Assembly: GCA_016795155.1 (NCBI GenBank)
Contig: JAEUIE010000036.1
Coordinates: 94,861-158,860, forward strand
Direction of reading: 5' to 3'
DNA from: Planctomycetia bacterium
GTDB taxonomy: Bacteria; Planctomycetota; Planctomycetia; Gemmatales; HRBIN36
DNA: 64,000 nt
The notes under the pieces are model-generated. The model saw nothing but the letters and a program-made list of their open reading frames with translations. It made no database searches and was not told the DNA's origin. This document shows, one piece after another, positions 8,640 to 18,184 of this stretch. Made by a program: the position numbers and the translations under genes. How positions within the stretch are numbered: the stretch's first letter is position 1; each line of letters starts with the position of its first letter.

Positions 8640-10193
8640 TTATTCCCATTCAATGGTGGCCGGTGGCTTGCTGCTGATATCGTAAGCCACGCGGTTCACT
8701 CCGCGTACTTCGTTGATGATGCGTGTAGATACTTTGCTGAGAAATTCATGCGGTAAATGTGCCCAGTCTGCTGTCATGAAATCATCTGTTTTGACCGCAC
8801 GCAAGGCAACGACGCTGTCATACGTTCGTCCATCTCCCATCACACCAACGGTTTGTACCGGCAGCAGTACCGCAAAGGCCTGTGAGACTTCACGATACAA
8901 GTGGGCCTTGTGCAGTTCATCCAGAAAGATGGCATCTGCCTGGCGAAGGATATTCAACTTTGCTTCTTCGACTGCGCCCAGGCAGCGAACCGCCAGCCCT
9001 GGACCAGGGAATGGATGCCTCCAGACCATGGATTCAGGCAATCCAAGTTCAAGTCCCATGGCACGGACTTCATCCTTGAACAAATCGCGAAGTGGTTCAA
9101 TCAGTTCAAACCCTAATTGTTCAGGCAATCCGCCTACATTGTGGTGGGTTTTTATGGTAGCTGCTGGACCGTCTGCTGCTGCACCACTTTCGATGACATC
9201 CGGGTAAAGGGTGCCCTGTGCCAGGAATCTGGCGCCTTGTATATTTTTAGCTTCCTTTTGGAAGACATCGATAAAGATATGTCCGATCAGCTTACGTTTC
9301 TGTTGCGGATCGGTCACACCTTTCAAGGCATTCAAGAATTGTTCTCTGGCATCGACAACATGCAGATCAGCTTTGAAATGATTTTCAAAAGTCTCGCGAA
9401 CGGATTCCACTTCACCGGCACGCAGCAGGCCGTTGTTCACAAAGATGCAAGCCACCTGTGTGCCGGCAGCCTTGATCAAGAGTGCAGCGACTACTGCAGA
9501 ATCAACACCACCTGATAACCCGCAGATGACTCGGTCATTTCCAATGCGTGTTTTCAATTCATCAATGGTTTCACGGACAAATGACTGCATTTTCCATTGA
9601 CCGGTGCATCCACATATCTGATATAAGAAGTTCTTCAGCAGGATGCTGCCCAGTGGTGTGTGACTTACTTCGGGATGAAATTGCAAACCATAGACCGGTT
9701 TGGTTTGGTGTTGCACTGCTGCAATCGGGCACGTGGAGGTGGAGGCCAGTGGAGTGAACAACCCACCGGCATCAATCACCTGATCGCCATGACTCATCCA
9801 GACGGTAGTTTCCTGGGGCAGGCCGGCCATCAGTGGATGATCAGTTTTCTGTATCTGCAGATGAGCTCGCCCAAACTCCCGTTCTTTGGCTGGCTTGACC
9901 TGTCCACCCAGCAAATGACAGGTTAATTGCATCCCATAGCACAATCCGAGAATGGGAATGCCCAGATCAAAGATGGCTGGATCGCACGTCGGTGCACCTT
10001 GATCGTAAACACTATGGGGGCTACCAGAGAGAATGATTCCCGTCGGCGCCAGTTCTTTTACGCGTGATGCAGGCAGGTCAGCACGAACAATCTGAGCGAA
10101 GACATGAAGTTCCCTTACCCGTCGTGCAATTAACTGCACATATTGGGCTCCGAAATCAAAAATCAGGATGCGTTCATCGTGGTGAATACTCAT
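8640..10193 (-). CDS. guaA: GMP synthase (glutamine-hydrolysing)
   Basis: Converts XMP, ATP and glutamine to GMP, the last step of guanine nucleotide synthesis. 517 residues, full length. The class I glutamine amidotransferase domain has [15 protein letters not shown] with the nucleophile Cys and QFHPEVSHT with the catalytic His. The ATP-pyrophosphatase domain has the P-loop [16 protein letters not shown]. The C-terminal dimerisation domain ends in the conserved KPPATIEWE. First gene of a tightly packed three-gene unit. I see no purine riboswitch-like structure in the short upstream region. Confidence 0.97.
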   Translation of the reverse strand: MSIHHDERILIFDFGAQYVQLIARRVRELHVFAQIVRADLPASRVKELAPTGIILSGSPHSVYDQGAPTCDPAIFDLGIPILGLCYGMQLTCHLLGGQVKPAKEREFGRAHLQIQKTDHPLMAGLPQETTVWMSHGDQVIDAGGLFTPLASTSTCPIAAVQHQTKPVYGLQFHPEVSHTPLGSILLKNFLYQICGCTGQWKMQSFVRETIDELKTRIGNDRVICGLSGGVDSAVVAALLIKAAGTQVACIFVNNGLLRAGEVESVRETFENHFKADLHVVDAREQFLNALKGVTDPQQKRKLIGHIFIDVFQKEAKNIQGARFLAQGTLYPDVIESGAAADGPAATIKTHHNVGGLPEQLGFELIEPLRDLFKDEVRAMGLELGLPESMVWRHPFPGPGLAVRCLGAVEEAKLNILRQADAIFLDELHKAHLYREVSQAFAVLLPVQTVGVMGDGRTYDSVVALRAVKTDDFMTADWAHLPHEFLSKVSTRIINEVRGVNRVAYDISSKPPATIEWE

Positions 10194-10276
10194 TTCACTA
10201 TTCTAGCAATCAAAAATGGTAACAGGTGTCTGTAATACTGGAAGCTATCTAACGTATGAGTTGAAAGTAAAACGAA

Positions 10277-10300
10277 AACACCAGCCCGCAGGCTGGTGTT
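10277..10300 (-). terminator. Intrinsic terminator of the 10320-11627 gene
   Basis: Perfect 10-bp stem (AACACCAGCC at 10277-10286, complement 10291-10300) with CGCA tetraloop. On the minus strand it is followed by TTTTCGTTTTAC, and it lies 19 bases beyond the stop of the upstream minus-strand gene. Confidence 0.85.
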
Positions 10301-10319
10301 GATTGAAAAAGACATGACA

Positions 10320-11627
10320 TCATCCTGCCAGGCGGATATCCATTACAGGGCCTTTGAGTTTCCGTTTATTTGGACTCGTGAACATCCAGATGATCGCTGC
10401 CAGGGCTAGAAAGAACAGTGGCAGAATGAGATCTCCAAACGCCCAGCCTTTGGGAAAGTCGATGAAAAAGCGGTAGAGTAACCGGTTGACAGGTTCCAGG
10501 TAGTACATGGCAATAGCCATCAAACGCTGAGTGCCCCACTCCTGTCTGCAATCGCCCGTTATCTCATATTCCCGCTGGGCGGTCAGCATGGTTCCGAAAG
10601 CATTGAGAGATTCTGTTTTTACCAGCTTGGTGGGATAGCCTGCTTGCTCCAGCAGGTTGCGAGTCCAGGCCCAGATGGCGTCTTCACCCCTTCGCACGAT
10701 ACCGGCAGGAGCTTCAGCGTTTGGCTTTGCTTCAGATTCTGGAAGGTTTTGACTCCCTCCGCTGAGAGTTGTTCCACTGCTCGAAGTTGGTCGCGTTCCG
10801 GCAGTTTCGGTTGGAGCATTTTTTTCAGGAGGGGGTTGTTCCTTTTTATCTGCATTTTTTTCAGACTCCTGATTTATGAGCAGCATGGTTAGATAGGCTG
10901 CAGAGGGAAACTGAAAAGCAGTTTTTTCCTTATCGTTCTTTGCCGGTTGTTTTTCGGGTGACTTATTCTTCTCAGGGCTTTCGTTTGTATTCTTTTCGGG
11001 AGCAGTCTTCACAGGTGCTGTGGATGGTGGCGGACGTCTGCCACGCAAGATTGACTGAAGTGGCGGGGCTTTGATTTCTGGCTTATCCGTGAAGGTCGGA
11101 ACGGGAAGATAATGGATCAGGAATGGCAACAGTAATGCAAAAACAACCAGAAGCTTAGCCAATGTGCCACGATTGGCTTTCATCGGCAGTGCGATTTCAC
11201 TTACCTTGCGGCCTTGTGAAAGAAACTCCACCTTGGCGCCAAGCAGCTTACCTGTCATGAGAGGCTGAACAACGAAATGTGCTTCTCCACCTGAAATAGC
11301 CATGATGACATGGGGCGGAGTGACAAGTGCTCCAGGGACTGTTAACTGTACCACGATAGGTGGATCAAATCCGCCTGAAAGTGTTTGCGGTTTGAAAGCT
11401 TCTGCTTCACCACTGACGGAAGTCAGTGTAATTTTCAGTGGATGCAGTTTTCCAACTCGCATCCGGCTTGAATATCGGACGATGGGAGTTCGCAGATATT
11501 GCTGTGATGTCTGCAGACGCGGTTGTTCGCCTCCACCTACTCGAACACCCCCTGGCGTGGGGGGGGCCGAAGGAGGCTGGTAGGATGGTCCGGCCATCGG
11601 GCCGCGGGGTACTGGTTTCTGTTGCAT
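10320..11627 (-). CDS. Two-TM protein with proline/lysine-rich linker, unknown function
   Basis: 435 residues from the ATG at 11627, which has GGAAG at good spacing (the longer frame starts at a TTG at 11639). An N-terminal proline-rich stretch leads into a beta-rich domain (about 45-150: LHPLKITLTSVSG, DPPIVVQLTVPGALV). A first membrane segment lies near 157-175 (LAKLLVVFALLLPFLIHYL), then a long low-complexity linker rich in K, E, P, S and T, a globular part (RRGEDAIWAWTRNLLEQAGYPTK), and a second membrane segment near the C-terminus (LILPLFFLALAAIIWMF). No family recognised. Confidence 0.75.
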   Translation of the reverse strand: MQQKPVPRGPMAGPSYQPPSAPPTPGGVRVGGGEQPRLQTSQQYLRTPIVRYSSRMRVGKLHPLKITLTSVSGEAEAFKPQTLSGGFDPPIVVQLTVPGALVTPPHVIMAISGGEAHFVVQPLMTGKLLGAKVEFLSQGRKVSEIALPMKANRGTLAKLLVVFALLLPFLIHYLPVPTFTDKPEIKAPPLQSILRGRRPPPSTAPVKTAPEKNTNESPEKNKSPEKQPAKNDKEKTAFQFPSAAYLTMLLINQESEKNADKKEQPPPEKNAPTETAGTRPTSSSGTTLSGGSQNLPESEAKPNAEAPAGIVRRGEDAIWAWTRNLLEQAGYPTKLVKTESLNAFGTMLTAQREYEITGDCRQEWGTQRLMAIAMYYLEPVNRLLYRFFIDFPKGWAFGDLILPLFFLALAAIIWMFTSPNKRKLKGPVMDIRLAG

Positions 11628-11769
11628 GGCAACTTCCAAATCGTGAAGCCTGAGATGTTCTTACTTTAGCTCAAGGCACGCGAGGTTACCACCACTACTG
11701 AAACTTTTCATTGAGAATCATAAAAGCTCGAAGTTCATTGAACTGCATCTTGTCGCATAGCAGCGCAGT

Positions 11770-12855
11770 TTAATGAGGTATCGGCTGACCTAGATTGGCA
11801 CGCAGTGGTTTCCAGCCAGGGGGGGCAGAAGTTGGCATTGACGGTGTTGCGTCAACAGGTGACCACGGACGATCCAGTGAAACTGCTGTTTGTGCTGGTG
11901 TGCTGCTGCTCAACTCGTCACCTGGATTATTGCCACGAATGACTGCGCTGGTACCTGTTCGAGTGCCGCTGACTGCTGACACATTATTTCGCGTATCAAC
12001 ACGGGCAGCCTGGGATTGGCTGGAATTATTGCTGTTGTTGCTGGCAACCAGTGTGGTGGACTTGCCAGGATGATCCTGGAGCAGTGCTTGCGGGTTGCAC
12101 CAGGAGAGCATCCATTTCAGCCAGACTTGTTCGAGTTGTTCGATATTGCGTAACCCATAATGCTTATTTAATGCGCGGTCCCAACCTATCTGTGGCTGGA
12201 TGCCATCGGCAAGGAAATCAAGAAAAGCTCTTTTGTTACTTGACTCGACCAGGAATCGAACCACCGAGTATCCTTCGGCATACAGCGTAATGACATCTTC
12301 ACCGGTTCGCGGATAGGTCATCATGGTCATCAGGGTTCGCAGGCGATATGCCTGATTTCCCTGTGCCAGGTAACGACGAATCAGATCATCATGTTTTTTG
12401 CGTTCATGATCATCTTCCGAAAGCACCGAACCACCTTCATCGGCCCAGCGGGGCAGAGGCTGGCGGAACTTGTAGGCAAAGACGGTATGTGTGATTTCGT
12501 GAGGCAGCACACTGTTGACAATGCGCTCCAGCGAACCTGAAACCAGCATACGTTGATCGAGAATCGCGCCGTTATCAAAAGCAAATGTCGTTTCGCCTGA
12601 GGAGCCACTGGGGGTAACTTGAACTGTTAGTGGGCATTTCTTGCCCCAGGGTGGCATCTCGCGGCCCAGCCACTCCATGGCTTTTTCTCGTCGCCAGCGT
12701 TCTGCATACTCGCCCACTTTCTGGGCGATCTGCTGATTCGGCGCGTTGACCACAAAATTGGCTGTGACAAATTCACCAGCACCATAGGCGGGTTGAACAA
12801 AGACGTTCCACACCACCAACAGGCCGAGAATGATGTTAAACTGGCGAAGAATCAT
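11770..12855 (-). CDS. Secreted gluzincin-like metallopeptidase
   Basis: 361 residues from the ATG at 12855, chosen because MILRQFNIILGLLVVWNVFVQPAYGAG forms a signal peptide (the longer frame upstream is not signal-like). Residues 119-123 are HEITH, the zinc-binding HExxH, followed 17 residues later by WADEGG, whose Glu140 fits the third ligand of gluzincins of the peptidase MA-like type. AEGYSVVRFLVE and FLDFLADG continue the expected helical part. The last 90 residues are low-complexity (Ser, Asn, Thr, Pro rich). Predicted extracytoplasmic protease; substrate unknown. Confidence 0.8.
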   Translation of the reverse strand: MILRQFNIILGLLVVWNVFVQPAYGAGEFVTANFVVNAPNQQIAQKVGEYAERWRREKAMEWLGREMPPWGKKCPLTVQVTPSGSSGETTFAFDNGAILDQRMLVSGSLERIVNSVLPHEITHTVFAYKFRQPLPRWADEGGSVLSEDDHERKKHDDLIRRYLAQGNQAYRLRTLMTMMTYPRTGEDVITLYAEGYSVVRFLVESSNKRAFLDFLADGIQPQIGWDRALNKHYGLRNIEQLEQVWLKWMLSWCNPQALLQDHPGKSTTLVASNNSNNSSQSQAARVDTRNNVSAVSGTRTGTSAVIRGNNPGDELSSSTPAQTAVSLDRPWSPVDATPSMPTSAPPGWKPLRANLGQPIPH

Positions 12856-13178
12856 GAGCTGTTCCAATCCCTGGAGTGCGCAAGGCACACAGTCAACACC
12901 ATTCTTCCCGCAAACGGAAGGCCAAGCTACTTCAGTTGCTGCCAGGCGCACCGATTTATTTGCCGTAGTGTCAGACCTGTACGGTAGTTACGACAAACTA
13001 GACTGGTGAAACCTTTTCGGTCAGGTAAACTGTTCCTGCTGGGGATTTTGTAAATCCTTCCTTTTACAGCAGGTGCTTCTTACAAAACATCGTCGATAGC
13101 TCGATGAGGAAACGAGTCTGGCTATGAAAATGAAGAATAATGATCTTGACCTGTGTGGCAGAACTCTTGCAGGTATCA
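12856..13178. other. 323-base intergenic gap
   Basis: Lies between two minus-strand genes. I see no plausible coding frame, tRNA or strong hairpin; only a weak CATCG/CGATG inverted repeat around 13089-13110. It presumably carries the promoter of the gluzincin-like peptidase gene. Confidence 0.5.
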
Positions 13179-14348
13179 TCATTCCTTCTTTTGCACTTTC
13201 CAATCCGCCGGAAGATGCTCGAAAATCTGTTGAGCATACAGCGGTACGCCCTGTTGATTGAAGTGATAGACAGGATCGCCTTTCAAATAATACTGTTCAT
13301 AATTGTTGCCTAATGCCTTCCGCAAATCATCGGTTGCATTGTAGTAGTGCAGATTCTTTTCCCTGGCAATTTTCTCAACTGCATGAAATACCAGTTGATT
13401 AGGTGTCGGTTTTTCTTTGGTACCCTGTAGATGAAACGGATTAGGATGACACACCCACAGCACGCGCTGCCCTGTTCCAACCTGCTGGATCAAGACATCT
13501 GCCAATTCTCGCAGATTGTTTTCAAACAGCAGAACTGCATCGCGGTATTTTTCGTTCACATTTTCAGATTGATCGCTGATGGATTCACAGACCTGGTCGG
13601 AAATGCGATTGGTTTTGCCTGCATCCATTTTGGGATATGCAAAACGGGTGTGATACAGTTTATGCACCAGTCGGCAGGTGTAGAGCCAGTGCTGCTTGGC
13701 ATCCAGAAATCCCTGGATGAAGAAAGCATAGCCGGGTGTGGAACGCACTCGGACTATTTTTCCCTGTTCATCACGCTCGACCAGGTTGCGATAGCGGAAG
13801 GCATCATCTCCCATATCGGTGTTGTCAATTACGACCACCACCATATCAGGCTTCACCACGGGAAGAATCTTCCTGGCCTGCACCACAAAGATACTGGGCG
13901 AATAGGAATAGTACCCGGCATTAAAGGGAATCATGGGAATGCCAGCATCCCGATAACGTGACCAGATTTGCCAGGGTATCTCTGCTTCCTTGCCATAGCC
14001 CTGCATGAACGAATCACCCATGAACAGCATTCTCCAGGCACGACGATCATCCTGGGCCGATTTCGGAATGCGATCAAAACTATACTGGATGATTCCATTT
14101 TCATCGTAAGGCCAGGTGGCCAGATGTTCGGGACGATGATTCAATTCTTCAGAAACAATGCCCGGATGTATCTCAGCCATGTTCAGATCAAACCAGGGCC
14201 CCAGTTTCTGCTGCAAACGCAATCCGATTTCCAGCAGCAGTAATCCGAACAAGATCGAAAACAGCAGTTTCCAGAGTACATGAACGGGCTTTTTACGTTG
14301 GCGAGATGAATAGGGAGAAGCAGGAGGTACGGATGCACTCATGATCAA
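13179..14348 (-). CDS. Membrane-anchored SGNH/GDSL-like hydrolase
   Basis: 389 residues. A membrane anchor near 26-44 (WKLLFSILFGLLLLEIGL) precedes an SGNH domain: block I LFMGDSFMQG with candidate nucleophile Ser113, a strand PDMVVVVIDNTDMGDD, an NPFHLQG segment, and the C-terminal block V GDPVYHFNQQG that supplies Asp and His. Family members are esterases or O-acetyl transferases/esterases acting on polysaccharides at the envelope. The chain starts MIMSAS; ATG at 14348 or 14342 are both possible. It is downstream of the Y-family polymerase on the same strand with a 44-base gap. Confidence 0.8.
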   Translation of the reverse strand: MIMSASVPPASPYSSRQRKKPVHVLWKLLFSILFGLLLLEIGLRLQQKLGPWFDLNMAEIHPGIVSEELNHRPEHLATWPYDENGIIQYSFDRIPKSAQDDRRAWRMLFMGDSFMQGYGKEAEIPWQIWSRYRDAGIPMIPFNAGYYSYSPSIFVVQARKILPVVKPDMVVVVIDNTDMGDDAFRYRNLVERDEQGKIVRVRSTPGYAFFIQGFLDAKQHWLYTCRLVHKLYHTRFAYPKMDAGKTNRISDQVCESISDQSENVNEKYRDAVLLFENNLRELADVLIQQVGTGQRVLWVCHPNPFHLQGTKEKPTPNQLVFHAVEKIAREKNLHYYNATDDLRKALGNNYEQYYLKGDPVYHFNQQGVPLYAQQIFEHLPADWKVQKKE

Positions 14349-14392
14349 ATATCTAGCCGTATGGATAACTTTCTCATTCTATATGCTGAGTA

Positions 14393-15709
14393 CTATTTTC
14401 GATTCGGAACTCCTCCGGGCGGGCTTCCCCAGGCTCCGCCACTGCTGTAGGGAAACAGCGACTTCACCGGTGGTGGAGCAGGGGAATCTTCACTGAGTGC
14501 TTCCAGGGCTACATTGGGAATACGGTTAAACGCAATCCGCATCGGTGCTCGTTGCAACACGTTGTGCAGGCCACCAAAGTAAGCACCTTGAATGCCAAAT
14601 TTCTGATTCACTTCGTCCATGGTTTTGGAAAGAGCCAGCAGATTGCGATCCTGCGGGAACAGGTGTTCGGGAATCTGTCGTGCATCAACTACATCACCCA
14701 GAACCACGCCTACTTTCAGAATTTTTCCAGCAGGCTTGCGCCAGTAAAGATGATGCAGTAGCTTGAGCAGAGTAGGGGTATCAGCCGTGGGATCAATGCG
14801 GCGACGCAACCCCCAACCATCCTGTCCCAGGAAATCGAGATGAACGGTAATTGACTGGGCTTTGAGATGATCATGCCGTAGCCGCATCGCTGCCTTGTAC
14901 AACATGCGCTGCAGAACCGCCCAAGCATCGGTGTCGCACCGAAGTTGCGGAGGCAGCACATGGGAATGGCCTACCGAACTTCGTCGTGTCGGTACCTCTT
15001 CAATATCTTCGCCTCGGAGTGCATAATACCATCGACTGCCCAGCACGCTGCTTCCCCACAGCAGGCACAACTCCCGCTTGGATAACTGGCAGAGTTGCCG
15101 AATGGAAACCAGCCCCTGCTTGTTCAGCCGCTTACGCATCCGTCTGCCGATGCCGGGTAAATCTTCCAGGTGCAGTGACTCCAGCATGCCGGGAAGTTCC
15201 TGTTTTTCGATCATGGTCAAACCGTCGGGCTTCTGCATGTCAGCAGCGACTTTGGCCAGCATGACATTGGGCCCGATCCCGATGGAACAACGCAGCGTCT
15301 CTCCCAGGGTTTGCCGAATGGTTCCCTTGATTTCCAGGGCCAGGTTGCGGGCTTTGCCTGGTTCACGCTCTTCTCCCAGAAGTCGACACGCCATCTCATC
15401 TATCGACATGACCTTATCGACATGCACAACCTTCTCTACAGCATCCACAATCTGATGGTGAAGCTCAACATACCGTCGTGGTTGGGCCTGTACGACGATG
15501 ATTTCCGGACACAACTGTCTGGCTTCACGTATTCCGGTTCCGGTTTTCACACCCCGCTTCTTGGCTTCGTAACTGGCAGCTATGCAGCAACTCGTTTCAG
15601 CCAGAACCGGAGCAACAGCTACTGGCTTGCCACGCAGCGAAGGGTTATCATGCTGCTCCACTGAAGCAAAATAGGCGTTCATATCAATGAACAGGTAACG
15701 CAGCGACAT
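14393..15709 (-). CDS. Y-family DNA polymerase (Pol IV-like)
   Basis: 438 residues from the ATG at 15709, which has GGAG at 7 bases. Polymerase of the error-prone translesion family. The palm carries YLFIDMNAYFASVEQ with Asp9 and MSIDEMAC with Asp104-Glu105, the metal-binding acids; IGIGPNVMLAKVAADMQKPDG and the helix-hairpin-helix LEDLPGIGRRMRKRL follow, then a little-finger domain and a proline/glycine-rich tail without an obvious clamp-binding motif. Both DinB and ImuB-like groups have this plan; intact acidic residues argue for an active polymerase. Upstream DNA at 15787-15849 has repeated and palindromic elements that may be its operator. Confidence 0.88.
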   Translation of the reverse strand: MSLRYLFIDMNAYFASVEQHDNPSLRGKPVAVAPVLAETSCCIAASYEAKKRGVKTGTGIREARQLCPEIIVVQAQPRRYVELHHQIVDAVEKVVHVDKVMSIDEMACRLLGEEREPGKARNLALEIKGTIRQTLGETLRCSIGIGPNVMLAKVAADMQKPDGLTMIEKQELPGMLESLHLEDLPGIGRRMRKRLNKQGLVSIRQLCQLSKRELCLLWGSSVLGSRWYYALRGEDIEEVPTRRSSVGHSHVLPPQLRCDTDAWAVLQRMLYKAAMRLRHDHLKAQSITVHLDFLGQDGWGLRRRIDPTADTPTLLKLLHHLYWRKPAGKILKVGVVLGDVVDARQIPEHLFPQDRNLLALSKTMDEVNQKFGIQGAYFGGLHNVLQRAPMRIAFNRIPNVALEALSEDSPAPPPVKSLFPYSSGGAWGSPPGGVPNRK

Positions 15710-15786
15710 GAGGAAGCTCCCCTGATGCGAATGATCCTCACGAACTCTTAGCACAGAGAATCTACTCTACCAGCACCTATCGAAAC

Positions 15787-15849
15787 GGTACAAGTGTACA
15801 GTTAAAGGAATTTTTCGAAAATGAACAAAATACAGTTAAATAGTGTACA
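15787..15849. promoter_or_regulatory. Repeated/palindromic motifs upstream of the Y-family polymerase
   Basis: AGTGTACA occurs at 15793-15800 and 15842-15849, and TACAGTTAAA at 15797-15806 and 15831-15840. Between them lies the perfect palindrome TTTTCGAAAA (15812-15821). This sits in an AT-rich 331-base gap between divergent genes (polymerase on minus, kinase on plus) that holds no other feature I can see. An SOS-type or other operator is an inference; the motifs do not match a LexA box I can name. Confidence 0.35.
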
Positions 15850-16040
15850 TATTTATAAATTTGCGAATGTTTATAGCTAAATGGCCGCTTCATTAAGTCT
15901 GGAATTCCGATTACTTTCAAGCCACAGAGTGATAAAAGTGGTTACTGTTCTCTAAACCCGCATGTGTTTTTCCAGCTTTTCGCTACAAACAGCAGTTTCG
16001 GAGCTAAACTAAGGCAGACCTGTCGCCTTTGGTCTTTTCC

Positions 16041-17276
16041 ATGCAGGCCATGTTCGCTGATCTCACTCATCCCAGTCGCGACCAACTTCGTTCGTTTGTT
16101 GCGAACAAGCTGGATCAGGCAGAAATGGCTCTGATCAGGAATCACCTGCGCATCTGCCATGGCTGTCAGGACATCTTGCAACGAATGAATGTCGAGAGTG
16201 ATCCGGTTTCCGATACTTACAATATCGCACAGGACACCCTCGATACCGGAAGTAAACCGATCATTCCGTTGGATGCGACGGCGGCACTGGCTGAATTGCC
16301 CCTGGTGCTGGCCAATCATCCGCGGTTTAACATCATCAATATGCTCGGTTCCGGCAGTATGGGAACTGTCTACCGGGCTATGGATCAAGTGACTGGGCAA
16401 TTTGTCGCCATCAAAGTACTGCAGGCCATGGATGCTCAGAGTTTCCAGAGATTCAGGCGTGAGATGGAACTTCTCACCAAGCTCAATCATCCCAATCTTG
16501 TCTCTTTGTATGATGCTGACCTGGCGGGTGAGACACCTTACCTGGTGATGGAATGCGTGGAAGGCATCAGCCTGGACAGGTTGATTACCCGGCAGGGTAT
16601 TTTCCGTGTACCCGATGCCTGTGAAATCGTCTACCAGGTGGCATCAGGCCTGGAGCACGCACACAGCAAGAATGTCATTCACCGGGATATTAAGCCATCC
16701 AACATCATGGTCACACCTACCGGGCAGGTGAAACTGCTCGACTGGGGGCTGGCACGTATCTGGGATGGTGTGCAGAGTAGTCACCAGGATATTAACATTA
16801 CCGTTGCTCACCAGACTGTAGGCACACCCGATTACATTGCACCGGAACAACTGGAAGACAGCAGAACGGTTGATGCCCGTGCCGACATTTACAGTTTAGG
16901 CGGAACGTTGTTTACCCTTCTGACAGGCAAAGCCCCCCGAGACTGGCGAACGGGTAATGTTGTTGCTTACCAGTGGCTACAACGACCCGATGTGACCGTC
17001 AGCGCCATTCGGGCTGATACGAAAAGTCCGTTGCGAAAAATTCTCATCCGCATGCTCGAATTGCAACGTGATAAGCGCATTAATTCTACATCAGATTTGC
17101 TGGAATACCTGAAGCCTTTTTGCAAGGATGCAGATCTGAAGGCACTGATCGCTAATGATCGCCCCTACCATCCACTCGATTCTGCTCAGGCTGGTATCAT
17201 TCACTACATCATGCTGGCCGTGATAGTCATTCTCATCGGCGCATCGCTGATCATAGCCTGGCTTAAACAGCGCTAA
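16041..17276 (+). CDS. Membrane Ser/Thr kinase with N-terminal zinc-finger motif
   Basis: 411 residues from the ATG at 16041 (TTG at 16029 also open). Residues 35-42 read HLRICHGC, the H-xxx-C-xx-C motif of anti-sigma (zf-HC2) zinc fingers. The kinase domain starts near 97: glycine loop GSGSMGTVY (103-111), VAIK, catalytic HRDIKPSN (214-221), then DWG in place of DFG (234-236), and PEQLEDSRTVDARADIYSLG. A single membrane segment lies at the extreme C-terminus (YIMLAVIVILIGASLIIAW), so the kinase is tail-anchored and cytoplasmic. Its stop overlaps the convergent TIM-barrel gene by 4 bases. Target unknown. Confidence 0.88.
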   Translation: MQAMFADLTHPSRDQLRSFVANKLDQAEMALIRNHLRICHGCQDILQRMNVESDPVSDTYNIAQDTLDTGSKPIIPLDATAALAELPLVLANHPRFNIINMLGSGSMGTVYRAMDQVTGQFVAIKVLQAMDAQSFQRFRREMELLTKLNHPNLVSLYDADLAGETPYLVMECVEGISLDRLITRQGIFRVPDACEIVYQVASGLEHAHSKNVIHRDIKPSNIMVTPTGQVKLLDWGLARIWDGVQSSHQDINITVAHQTVGTPDYIAPEQLEDSRTVDARADIYSLGGTLFTLLTGKAPRDWRTGNVVAYQWLQRPDVTVSAIRADTKSPLRKILIRMLELQRDKRINSTSDLLEYLKPFCKDADLKALIANDRPYHPLDSAQAGIIHYIMLAVIVILIGASLIIAWLKQR

Positions 17277-18151
17277 GTCAGTTCGAGAATCTTGTCCATC
17301 CTTCGGCTGATATCCATCAGCTCTTTTTTACCGCCACCTGGAACTTCTGCCGTGGCCCAACTGTTGTAGCCTACTTCTTCGCAGGCCTGGAGGATGGCTG
17401 GCCAGTTCTCACTGCCCTCACCGATCTTGACCCATTTGCGATCATGGTGATAACCTTTGAAATCGAGCTTCAGCATGCGCTTGCCTAGTTTGCGAATCCA
17501 TTCTTCAGATGGCACGCCATACTTCATCATGTTGGATGCATCAAAGTAAGCTCCCACCCAGGGAGACTGGAATTGATCCACGTATTTGATAAGCATTTCC
17601 GGGGTTGTCAGGAAGTCGTTCCATACCACTTCGATGGCTATTTTGATGTTCAGCTTTTCCGCCAGGGGGAGCACTTTTTTGATTTCCGCCGTCGAGCGCT
17701 CCCAGCACTGATCAAAGTTTTCCGTTTCCTTGTTCTTCACTGCACCCGGAACGAGCAGACAGGTGTCAGCTTCATAAAATTTTGCATCATTCATCGCTAT
17801 TTTGAGAGCTTCCAAGCCCTGGGCTCTTACCTCAGGATTGGGGTCAGACAGTCGCTTGTTCCAGTGAACCGAATCGATGGTGCCATGAATGACAATGCCG
17901 GTTTTATCCCGCGCCTGCACCATTTCCGTGCGATCCAGTTCATTGGGAGAATCAATCTCGACACCCATGAACCCGCATTTTTTGGCCAGTTCAAAACGCT
18001 CCATAATGCTTGGGGCTTTGATCATGCTGAATTTTACAGCTTTCTTCAGACGCACTTTTCTTGTTGGTGCCGACATCAGCGGTAAGTTGATCGAACCAGC
18101 GAGGACACCAGCCAGGCTGGTTTGAAGTAATCTGCGTCGTAACATGTTCAT
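17273..18151 (-). CDS. Sugar phosphate isomerase/epimerase-like TIM barrel, Tat-type leader
   Basis: 292 residues with an N-terminal MNMLRRRLLQTSLAGVLAG leader of twin-arginine type. The remainder matches the AP-endonuclease-2/xylose-isomerase-like TIM barrel: CGFMGVEIDSPNE, VIHGTIDSVHWN, IKIAIEVVWNDF (metal-binding Glu), VGAYFDASNMM, LKLDFKGYH and WATAEVPGG. Planctomycetes have many such proteins, most with unknown substrate. The ATG at 18151 follows GGAG at 7 bases. The large propeller gene ends 33 bases upstream on the same strand, so they are probably co-transcribed. Confidence 0.87.
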   Translation of the reverse strand: MNMLRRRLLQTSLAGVLAGSINLPLMSAPTRKVRLKKAVKFSMIKAPSIMERFELAKKCGFMGVEIDSPNELDRTEMVQARDKTGIVIHGTIDSVHWNKRLSDPNPEVRAQGLEALKIAMNDAKFYEADTCLLVPGAVKNKETENFDQCWERSTAEIKKVLPLAEKLNIKIAIEVVWNDFLTTPEMLIKYVDQFQSPWVGAYFDASNMMKYGVPSEEWIRKLGKRMLKLDFKGYHHDRKWVKIGEGSENWPAILQACEEVGYNSWATAEVPGGGKKELMDISRRMDKILELT

Positions 18152-18184
18152 GGTGGAACTCCGTCGAATGAATGCGGTTGGAAA

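Noticed and set aside
12856..13178. Possible small RNA in a 323-base gap
   Set aside because: No promoter or strong hairpin could be recognised; only a weak inverted repeat.
15787..15849. LexA box
   Set aside because: Motifs match neither GAAC-N4-GTTC nor CTGT-N8-ACAG patterns, so reported only as an unnamed candidate operator.
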